Assembly (NCBI GenBank): GCA_900768525.1
Contig: CAAGDF010000072.1
Coordinates: 1 to 24,349 of the forward strand
DNA length: 24,349 nucleotides
Origin: Clostridia bacterium
Lineage (GTDB): Bacteria; Bacillota; Clostridia; Christensenellales; Borkfalkiaceae
Direction: 5' to 3'
The first letter of the stretch is position 1, and every line of letters begins with the position of its first letter. Made by a program: the position numbers and the translations under genes. Below, one piece after another: positions 13,352-19,657 of this stretch. The notes beneath the pieces were generated by a model, which ran no database searches, was not told the DNA's origin, and worked only from the letters and a program-made list of their open reading frames with translations.

Positions 13352-16021
13352 ATGAAATACTATCTTCATAGCGCGGACGAAACGTTAAACGAATTGCGTT
13401 CGTCCGAAAACGGCTTGAGTAGCGCGGAAGCCGAGAAACGCCTTGCCGAAAACGGGCATAATAAACTCAGCGAGGGTAAAAAAACGCCGCTAATCGTTAA
13501 GTTTTTTAAGCAAATGACCGATCCGATGACCATAATTCTTCTGGTTGCGGCGGTGGTTTCGGGAATAATATCGTTTGTCGAAAAAGAAGTGCCGACGGAC
13601 GTGTTCATTATATTGTTCGTAGTAATTCTTAACGCGATACTGGGCGTGGTGCAGGAATCAAAAGCCGACAAAGCGCTTTCCGCATTGAAAGAAATGACCG
13701 CGGCGACCTCTAAGGTAATACGCGACGGCAAACAGGAAGTTATAAAAAGCGAACTTTTGACGGTGGGCGACGTTATCGTGCTTGAAGCGGGCGACGCAGT
13801 ACCCGCCGACGCGCGCATTATCGAGTGCAACTCGCTGAAATGCGAAGAATCGGCACTGACGGGAGAATCGGTTCCGACAGAGAAACGCCTTGCCGTCCTT
13901 ACGCCGGATAAAAACGGCGACGTAGGTCTTGGCGACCGCGCGAATATGGTGTATTCAGGCAGTACGGTTGTTTACGGCAGAGGCAAAGCCGTAATCACGG
14001 CGACGGGAATGAACACCGAAATGGGAAAAATAGCAACGGCTCTTCAGGACGTTAAAGAGGAAAAAACGCCGTTACAGGTCAAACTTTCGCAGCTGTCGAA
14101 AATTCTTACCAAACTGGTTATAGTCATTTGCGTAGTGATTTTTGCCGTGGGCATCGTGCGAAGTCTTATTCAAGGCAACATAACCGACGTAAAAGACTTT
14201 TTTGAACACACCGTTTTAAGCACGTTTATGGTTGCGGTCAGCCTTGCCGTAGCGGCTATACCCGAAGGATTATCCACGGTAGTTACCATAGTGCTTTCGA
14301 TAGGCGTTACGAAAATGTCCAGGCGGTCGGCGGTAATAAGAAAACTCACGGCGGTAGAAACGCTGGGTTGTACGCAGATTATATGTTCGGACAAGACCGG
14401 CACGCTTACGCAAAATAAAATGACAGTCGTTAAAGACTACACCGAAAACAAAACGCTTTGCGAAACGGCTATGACGCTTTGCAACGACGCAATGCCCGAC
14501 GAAAACGGCGTTGCGGTGGGCGAGCCTACCGAGTGCGCGCTTGTAAATTACGCAACTTCGGGCGGGCTTGATAAAAACGAACTTTTGAAATCGTCGCCGA
14601 GAGTGAACGAACTACCCTTCGATTCAGGCAGAAAAATGATGTCCACTTTCCACAAGCAAGGCGACAAAATCATTCAATACGTAAAGGGCGCGCCCGACGA
14701 ACTTTTGAGGTTATGCACAACCGCCGTGGATAAAAACGGCGTTTGCCAAATGACCGACGAACTACGCAAAAGCATTCTTGCCCAAAACAAAGCAATGGCG
14801 GATAAAGCGCTCCGAGTTCTTGCGTGCGCTTACCGCGAATACGATACTTTGCCCGAAAACGTTTCGGTTGAAAACAATGAAAAAGAGCTTACCTTTATCG
14901 GACTTTGCGGAATGATAGACCCTATCCGCCCCGAAGTTAAGGACGCAATTAAGGACTGCAAATCGGCAGGCATCCGCCCGATAATGATTACGGGTGACCA
15001 CAAAGACACCGCGGTTGCAATCGCTATGGAGCTGGGCATTATTAAAAATCCGTCGGAAGCGATAACCGGAGCGGAACTCAACGAACTCAGCGACGAACAG
15101 TTGGAAAAATCTATAGACAAATATTCGGTTTACGCACGCGTGCAACCCGAACATAAAGTGAGAATAGTTACCGCCTGGAAAAAGCGCGGTATGATTACGG
15201 CAATGACGGGCGACGGCGTGAACGACGCACCCTCGATTAAATCGGCGGATATCGGCGTGGGCATGGGTATTACCGGTACGGACGTTACCAAAAACGTTGC
15301 AGATATGGTGCTTGCGGACGATAACTTTGCCACAATCGTGTTCGCCGTCGGCGAAGGCAGAAGAATTTACGACAATATACGTAAAGCCATTCAGTTCCTG
15401 CTGTCGTCCAACATGAGCGAAGTGCTTACCATATTCACCGCGCAGATGATCGGCTACACCGTGCTCGAAGCCCCTCACCTTTTGTGGATAAACCTTATAA
15501 CAGACTGTCTGCCTGCACTCGCGCTCGGAATGGAACCCGCCGAAAAAGACGTTATGCAAAAACCGCCGCGTTCCAATAAGGACGGCATTTTTGCGGGCGG
15601 CGTCGGCGTTGACACGTTGTATCAAGGCGTTCTGGTTACAATTCTTACGCTTACGGCATATTTCCTCGGCAGATTCGTAATGTTCGATCCCGCCTGCGGA
15701 ACCGCCGAAATGCAGGGTATGACGATGGCGTTTTTAACGATGTCTATGGCGGAAATCTTCCACTCGTACAACATGCGCTCGCAACGCGGCTCTATATTCA
15801 GGCTCGGAAGCCATAACTTCTTTTTGTTCGGCGCAATGATTTTATCGCTTGTCCTTACGACGGCGGTAATCGAAATCCCCTTCATTGCAAGTCTCTTTAA
15901 TTTTGCAACGATAGACATTGCAGAATACGCCGTCGCTTTAGGTCTTGCCGTAACGGTTATACCCGTTGTGGAAATAGTCAAACTTATACAGCGCAAAATC
16001 GCAAGCAAGAAGAATAAATAA
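13352..16021 (+). CDS. P2A-type cation-transporting ATPase (Ca2+/Mn2+ pump)
   Basis: 889 residues from the ATG that follows GGAGG at 13342-13346. An in-frame TTG 24 nt upstream lies in the terminator T run and is rejected. Motifs: TGES at 170-173 (actuator), PEGL at 304-307 in helix 4, CSDKTGTLT with the phosphorylated Asp347, KGAPDELL (nucleotide binding), TGDHKDTA, and TGDGVNDAPSIKSADIGVGMG. Helix 5 has SSNMSE and helix 6 NLITDCLPALALGMEP, matching the SERCA-type cation-site Asn, Glu and Asn-x3-Asp residues. Length and ten predicted helices fit P2A. The Mn riboswitch in its leader suggests that physiological use includes Mn(II) export, as described for L. lactis YoaB. It is monocistronic, ending at the terminator at 16035. 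Confidence 0.95.
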   Translation: MKYYLHSADETLNELRSSENGLSSAEAEKRLAENGHNKLSEGKKTPLIVKFFKQMTDPMTIILLVAAVVSGIISFVEKEVPTDVFIILFVVILNAILGVVQESKADKALSALKEMTAATSKVIRDGKQEVIKSELLTVGDVIVLEAGDAVPADARIIECNSLKCEESALTGESVPTEKRLAVLTPDKNGDVGLGDRANMVYSGSTVVYGRGKAVITATGMNTEMGKIATALQDVKEEKTPLQVKLSQLSKILTKLVIVICVVIFAVGIVRSLIQGNITDVKDFFEHTVLSTFMVAVSLAVAAIPEGLSTVVTIVLSIGVTKMSRRSAVIRKLTAVETLGCTQIICSDKTGTLTQNKMTVVKDYTENKTLCETAMTLCNDAMPDENGVAVGEPTECALVNYATSGGLDKNELLKSSPRVNELPFDSGRKMMSTFHKQGDKIIQYVKGAPDELLRLCTTAVDKNGVCQMTDELRKSILAQNKAMADKALRVLACAYREYDTLPENVSVENNEKELTFIGLCGMIDPIRPEVKDAIKDCKSAGIRPIMITGDHKDTAVAIAMELGIIKNPSEAITGAELNELSDEQLEKSIDKYSVYARVQPEHKVRIVTAWKKRGMITAMTGDGVNDAPSIKSADIGVGMGITGTDVTKNVADMVLADDNFATIVFAVGEGRRIYDNIRKAIQFLLSSNMSEVLTIFTAQMIGYTVLEAPHLLWINLITDCLPALALGMEPAEKDVMQKPPRSNKDGIFAGGVGVDTLYQGVLVTILTLTAYFLGRFVMFDPACGTAEMQGMTMAFLTMSMAEIFHSYNMRSQRGSIFRLGSHNFFLFGAMILSLVLTTAVIEIPFIASLFNFATIDIAEYAVALGLAVTVIPVVEIVKLIQRKIASKKNK

Positions 16022-16034
16022 ACTCAAAATTAAA

Positions 16035-16070
16035 ACCGGCAAGGCTATTTATGGCTTTGCCGGTCTTATT
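16035..16070 (+). terminator. Intrinsic terminator of the P-type ATPase gene
   Basis: 11-bp stem with one G-T pair and an 8-nt loop, followed by CTTATTTTAAT. It starts 14 nt after the stop codon. Confidence 0.85.
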
Positions 16071-16112
16071 TTAATAAAAATAGCCGATAATCGACTTATA
16101 GCCCTATTTTTG
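16035..16112 (+). repeat. 78-bp direct repeat, left copy (terminator plus palindromic repeat copy 7)
   Basis: 76 of 78 positions are identical to 17206-17283. The first 30 nt form a strong terminator hairpin: ACCGGCAAGGC (16035-16045) with GCTTTGCCGGT (16054-16064), then T-rich DNA. The rest (16078-16112) is the family core in reverse orientation, GCCGATAATCGACTTATAGC. It serves as the transcription end of the ATPase gene. Confidence 0.9.
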
Positions 16113-16189
16113 TAATTTTCTAATCGCTATTTCAATTTAGATTTTATCCATAAAAAGCATTACGAAATATTCTGAATCATTAAAATTTT

Positions 16190-16411
16190 TCAGCAATCTT
16201 TTCTTCCCGTGATATAATCCAGATCCTCATCAAAAAAATCGGCGATTTTACAAAGGTTCTCAATACCTATTTCCCGTTGACCGAGCAAATATCTGGATAA
16301 TGTTTGTTGCGGAATACCGATTTCTTTCGCAACCGAACTGACGCTTTTGTCGCCGATAAGCTCTTTTAATCTTTTCGCAAATCTTTTTGAGTACAACTGT
16401 TCTTTTTCCAT
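16190..16411 (-). CDS. Cro/CI-like XRE repressor
   Basis: 73 residues, essentially one helix-turn-helix domain: RLKELIGDKSVSSVAKEIGI, then PQQTLSRYLLGQREIGIENL with the recognition helix, then CKIADFFDEDLDYITGR. It likely binds the two ACACCAATnGGTGT operators between it and the divergent gene. There is no Shine-Dalgarno before its ATG. A TAAAAT box at 16419-16424 (minus) would put the start only a few nt before the ATG, so the mRNA may be nearly leaderless, as for lambda cI. That part is inference. It forms a cassette with the gene at 16507. Confidence 0.88.
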   Translation of the reverse strand: MEKEQLYSKRFAKRLKELIGDKSVSSVAKEIGIPQQTLSRYLLGQREIGIENLCKIADFFDEDLDYITGRKDC

Positions 16412-16420
16412 TTACTTGTA

Positions 16421-16442
16421 TTTTACACCAATCGGTGTAAAA
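16421..16442. promoter_or_regulatory. Operator O1 of the XRE/membrane-protein switch
   Basis: Inverted repeat with 9-bp arms TTTTACACC and GGTGTAAAA around AATC. It overlaps the likely -10 region of the repressor gene on the minus strand. Its centre is 29 bp from that of O2, close to three helical turns. Confidence 0.8.
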
Positions 16443-16445
16443 TAA

Positions 16446-16475
16446 TTGACTTCACACCAATTGGTGTGATATAAT
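16446..16475 (+). promoter_or_regulatory. Promoter with operator O2 filling its spacer
   Basis: TTGACT (16446-16451) and TATAAT (16470-16475) are separated by 18 bp. Those 18 bp are exactly the perfect palindrome TCACACCAATTGGTGTGA (16452-16469). A protein bound there would occlude RNA polymerase, so repression of the gene at 16507 is expected. Confidence 0.87.
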
Positions 16476-16506
16476 GTCGATAGTAAAATAAGCAGGAGGG
16501 GGTTTT

Positions 16507-17187
16507 ATGATTGAAACCATAGTATTGAATGTCAATCCCGATGAAGAAAAGACCAGAAAGTTTATAAACATCTTTCAACTTTTCGGGTGGCAATTGCAAA
16601 GCACTCAAAGATGTGAGGATCGTAGCTCGATTTTTAACGTTTTGACTTTTAATCGAAACCGACCGGATGAGAATCAAAAAGATGCGGACGGAAAACAAAT
16701 TATGTTAAAAATAATTGAAGCAGGCGGCGCCCTGTCCTCTTATTACTGGGATTACCAGGCAAACCCGGAACCTGTTGAACCGGAAAAACCCAACATATAC
16801 GGGATGGAATCGGATATCGATGGACACAAAATATCAGCCATTCTAGGTTTTGCCGCAAGCGCCGTATTATTTGTAATCGCAGCGATAGCAGTGCCGTTTT
16901 TGTGGTATATTGGAGGGGCCGGTATAATATACGGAATCGTCAAATTAATACAATTTGCCGTAGGCAAAGCAGATTTAAAAGGCTCACAGCAAAAATACGA
17001 TAAAGATTATGAAGAATATAAAGCAAAAAAGGTCGAATGGAATAAAAATAATAAAGAGAAGGCAAATAAAGCAATGGACAGTGCTGAATACCTTCAAAAG
17101 TTATTCGGAGGATATGGCATAATAACAACGGAAGATATATTATTGTACGAGGGGTTATGTCTTAACTATAAAGTAAAACCTTTCTGA
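16507..17187 (+). CDS. Two-helix membrane protein of unknown function under XRE control
   Basis: 226 residues. Residues 1-75 form a small soluble N-terminal domain. A Pro/Glu linker follows (NPEPVEPEKPN, 86-96), then two adjacent hydrophobic segments (about 109-129 and 132-152). The tail is Lys- and Glu-rich and probably coiled (155-195), followed by a short C-terminal module (GGYGIITTEDILLYEGLCLNY). No family is recognised. AGGAGGGGG lies 4 nt before the ATG, a very strong ribosome binding site under a tightly operator-covered promoter. The design (repressor plus strongly expressed membrane protein, bounded by direct repeats) resembles a small acquired cassette such as a toxin, immunity or superinfection-exclusion module, but this is speculation. 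Confidence 0.8.
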   Translation: MIETIVLNVNPDEEKTRKFINIFQLFGWQLQSTQRCEDRSSIFNVLTFNRNRPDENQKDADGKQIMLKIIEAGGALSSYYWDYQANPEPVEPEKPNIYGMESDIDGHKISAILGFAASAVLFVIAAIAVPFLWYIGGAGIIYGIVKLIQFAVGKADLKGSQQKYDKDYEEYKAKKVEWNKNNKEKANKAMDSAEYLQKLFGGYGIITTEDILLYEGLCLNYKVKPF

Positions 17188-17205
17188 GACGAACTAATTT
17201 AAAAG

Positions 17206-17241
17206 ACCGGCAAGGCTGTTTATGGCTTTGCCGGTTTTATT
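17206..17241 (+). terminator. Intrinsic terminator of the XRE-controlled membrane-protein gene
   Basis: The same 11-bp stem as at 16035, here followed by TTTATTTTAAT. It starts 18 nt after the stop codon. Confidence 0.85.
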
Positions 17242-17283
17242 TTAATAAAAATAGCCGATAATCGACTTATAGCCCTATTTTTG
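17206..17283 (+). repeat. 78-bp direct repeat, right copy (terminator plus palindromic repeat copy 8)
   Basis: Second copy of the block at 16035-16112, same length and direction, differing at two positions (A to G in the hairpin loop edge, C to T after the stem). It includes the family core at 17253-17275. It ends transcription of the membrane-protein gene and faces the end of the SpoIVFB-like gene. Confidence 0.9.
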
Positions 17284-17300
17284 CGTTTTCCGTCTCACCG

Positions 17301-18170
17301 CTAAGCAAGATTTTTACGTTCGGTATCGGCGAGTTTTTCTTGCTTTATATCGACGGCGATATCTTTTATTTTATCGTAATAACGGTAACTTGCAAGCAGT
17401 TTTTGCGTATCGGCTAAATCAAGAAAAACGATATTATCGCCGACGGCGACGTCAAGGCAATAAAGGCATTCGCCGCGCGTGTTCTTCATAAGCGTTTTAA
17501 GCGTTGTATCGCCCGAAACCATATATCGTTTGCACTCTTTTATTCCGCCCGTCGGCATCTTTTCCATATACATTCTTACATAGGTGGATTGTTCTGTTTT
17601 TTGCAGCGCGCCGACAATTATGAACAAAGAAAAGAACAAAAGCGAAATATTTGCTTTTACAAACAGCGAATACACGAACAATCCGAAAAGCGCAAGACCT
17701 ATTACCAGCCCCGAAATTTTCATTGCGAGCATAACTTTGCGCCGCGGAAAGGACATAGACAGCGCCGCCGACAAAATGCGACCGCCGTCAAGCGGAAAAG
17801 CGGGAATCAGATTTATCGTTGCGATGGAAAAGTTGGAAAGCACCACCGTATCTGTATAGGGATAACTTTCGGGAAACGCCCACCACAGCGCGGAAAAAAG
17901 CACGCAAATCGCAAGGTTTGTAAGAGGGCCCGCAAGCGCGACAGACACCTCGTCTTTATAAGAAAGTCCGCCTATAGCACCGTTAACGACAGCTCCGTAC
18001 GGCATGAGTGTGATTTTATTCATCTTGTATCCGAGTTTTTCGGCGGCGAGCGCATGCCCGAATTCGTGAAGCAATGCGGTGAGCGTTGCCGTAAGGAATA
18101 AAAATACTTTGCCGGTTAAAGCAAAGTATAATCCGAAAACAAAAAACAGCGGATGAATACTGAATTTCAT
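17301..18170 (-). CDS. SpoIVFB-like site-2 protease (M50)
   Basis: 289 residues. It is a membrane-embedded zinc metalloprotease. HEFGH at 35-39 gives the two zinc His and catalytic Glu36; NLIPAFPLDGGR at 120-131 gives the third ligand Asp128. There are several hydrophobic helices between residues 1 and 195. The soluble C-terminal part (about 205-275) looks like a CBS-type domain, as in SpoIVFB. Its ATG overlaps the stop of the upstream gene by 4 bp (ATGA), so the pair is translationally coupled. In Bacillus, SpoIVFB cleaves pro-sigma-K in the mother cell and is held by SpoIVFA. A sporulation role is inferred; other S2P substrates are possible. Confidence 0.93.
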   Translation of the reverse strand: MKFSIHPLFFVFGLYFALTGKVFLFLTATLTALLHEFGHALAAEKLGYKMNKITLMPYGAVVNGAIGGLSYKDEVSVALAGPLTNLAICVLFSALWWAFPESYPYTDTVVLSNFSIATINLIPAFPLDGGRILSAALSMSFPRRKVMLAMKISGLVIGLALFGLFVYSLFVKANISLLFFSLFIIVGALQKTEQSTYVRMYMEKMPTGGIKECKRYMVSGDTTLKTLMKNTRGECLYCLDVAVGDNIVFLDLADTQKLLASYRYYDKIKDIAVDIKQEKLADTERKNLA

Positions 18171-18976
18171 TTATTGAAAACTATTGAATTCTCCACCGCC
18201 GCGTAGTCGGTAAGCAGCGTTCCGTTATCGTACAGATAAACGTTGGCTTTACCGCTCGTGTGGCAGACCGGTACGTTTTTGTTTACGACGTCGCCCGCGG
18301 CAAAATAGACCATATCCGCACCTTCGATAACGCTTGAAAAGCTGTCGCTGTGTTTTACCGTTATCGAATAAGTACCGTTTTCGGCTTTTTCCACCTTGTC
18401 GATTTTACCTTCGCATACGGGGTAAACAGAATACTCGCCGTCAACCGAGATTACGCCCTTGACAAGCGTTACGCCCTCGCTTTTTACGGGCAGGTTAAGC
18501 GAAAAGTCGCTGTAAACGCGCTCGTCCTGAATCTTTTCGGTTACGCTGCCGTCGCCGAAAACGCTTTTTAATAAAAGGTTCATTCCGCTGTTTTCCCAAA
18601 TGATATTGGTAAGCAGTATCGCCGCAACAAGCACAAACGCGGTAACTACCTGCGCGGTGATAATCATCCCTAACCGTTTTTCGCGTTTTTCCGCACGACA
18701 ATCTTTTTCTTCGGCTAAGTCTGTTGAATAAACCGCTTTGGATTCTTTCTTTTCAATGCAGTCGCCCGTACATTCTCCGCCGCACTCGCCTCGGCACTCC
18801 GAACAAGCTGCGGGTTCTGCCGTTTCGGCGGCGTGAGCGCGCGCGTCAAGCTCGTCGTTTACTTTTTTAATAAGCGTTTTCTTTTTGAAAAGACCGGGTT
18901 TTTTCTTTCTGCGCACATATTCGCACGAGCAAGACGGAACGCCGATCAGTTTTGCATATTCGATACCGTCATTCAT
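18167..18976 (-). CDS. SpoIVFA-like membrane protein with LytM-type domain
   Basis: 269 residues from the ATG preceded by GAGGTG (start at 18976). The frame stays open upstream for 21 codons, but no ribosome binding site is there. The cytosolic N-terminus (1-103) contains a cysteine cluster CSECRGECGGECTGDC at 58-73, plus C16, C18 and C93. One membrane helix lies at about 104-127. The extracytoplasmic part ends in a degenerate M23/LytM fold (YPVCEGKIDKVEKAENGTY and DMVYFAAGDVVNKNVPV) with no HxH zinc motif, so it is probably non-catalytic. Order and coupling with an S2P gene match spoIVFA-spoIVFB. Its promoter overlaps that of the divergent DUF2726 gene. Confidence 0.82.
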   Translation of the reverse strand: MNDGIEYAKLIGVPSCSCEYVRRKKKPGLFKKKTLIKKVNDELDARAHAAETAEPAACSECRGECGGECTGDCIEKKESKAVYSTDLAEEKDCRAEKREKRLGMIITAQVVTAFVLVAAILLTNIIWENSGMNLLLKSVFGDGSVTEKIQDERVYSDFSLNLPVKSEGVTLVKGVISVDGEYSVYPVCEGKIDKVEKAENGTYSITVKHSDSFSSVIEGADMVYFAAGDVVNKNVPVCHTSGKANVYLYDNGTLLTDYAAVENSIVFNK

Positions 18977-19052
18977 AATTTGCACCTCTTTTTTTTCTTG
19001 GTCTATCTTATGCGGTTTTTTTAAGCGATAGAACGGCACAACGAATTTATCC

Positions 19053-19081
19053 TTGCAAAATTATAAATCGGGTGTTAAAAT
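19053..19081 (+). promoter_or_regulatory. Promoter of the DUF2726-cls operon
   Basis: TTGCAA (19053-19058), 17-bp spacer, TAAAAT (19076-19081), about 70 nt before the ATG. It shares its DNA with the divergent promoter of the SpoIVFA-like gene, so both cannot be occupied at once. Confidence 0.65.
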
Positions 19082-19087
19082 AGACAA
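19060..19087 (-). promoter_or_regulatory. Promoter of the SpoIVFA/SpoIVFB-like operon
   Basis: On the minus strand TTGTCT (19082-19087), 16-bp spacer, TATAAT (19060-19065). It overlaps almost completely the divergent promoter at 19053-19081. Confidence 0.6.
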
Positions 19088-19155
19088 AAAGCCGAACGCA
19101 ATATTGCCGCATACCGCAAAATGCAGCAACGCCGAAAGCGGAAAAAGGAATACAA

Positions 19156-19656
19156 ATGACATACTTAAATAATTTATCGGCGGTCAATCAGACCGTAGTT
19201 TATATAATAGTCGCGGTAATAGCAGTGCTTTTGATACTGCTTGCGATATTTATCCACAAAAAGCGCACCGAACCGAAATATTTTGCAAAAGAAGCGTTTT
19301 TAACGCCAACCGAAATAGAGTATTACAATATTTTGTCTGCGCTTATCGGCGACAATTATCTGTTGTTTCCGCAAATCAACCTTGCGACGGTAGTAGATAA
19401 AGAGTATGTGTACAACTCGCGCACCGATTTATTCAGAAATATAGATTTCGGCGTATTCGACCACAATTTTAAACCGATACTAATGATAGAGATAAACGAC
19501 AACTCGCACTTTAGAAAAGACCGCATAGAACGCGACCAAAAGGTGGCGACTATACTGAAAAAGGCAAAACTGCCGCTTATGACGCTGTGGGTTAAAGACG
19601 GAATAGATATAAACGAAATTCGGTACAAACTCTCTAAATATATTAAGGTAAACTGA
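19156..19656 (+). CDS. Membrane-anchored DUF2726 protein
   Basis: 166 residues. One N-terminal membrane helix (about 14-33, VVYIIVAVIAVLLILLAIFI) is followed by a cytosolic DUF2726 domain: LTPTEIEYYNILSALIGDNY, then NIDFGVFDHNFKPILMIEIN, then DNSHFRKDRIERDQKVATIL. The D...E-x-N pattern and fold type recall PD-(D/E)XK nuclease-like proteins. DUF2726 function is not established. AAAGG lies before the ATG. It ends one nt before the cardiolipin synthase start, so the two are almost certainly co-translated and may work at the membrane together. Confidence 0.88.
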   Translation: MTYLNNLSAVNQTVVYIIVAVIAVLLILLAIFIHKKRTEPKYFAKEAFLTPTEIEYYNILSALIGDNYLLFPQINLATVVDKEYVYNSRTDLFRNIDFGVFDHNFKPILMIEINDNSHFRKDRIERDQKVATILKKAKLPLMTLWVKDGIDINEIRYKLSKYIKVN

Positions 19657-19657
19657 A

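Noticed and set aside
14762..15625. Minus-strand open frame of 287 codons inside the P-type ATPase gene
   Set aside because: It overlaps the conserved catalytic and membrane region of the ATPase; it is Phe-, Arg- and His-rich antisense translation with no domain.
16035..17283. Insertion sequence or integrase-borne element
   Set aside because: No transposase or integrase is encoded between the 78-bp repeats, and the repeats are direct with no short target-site duplication that I can see.
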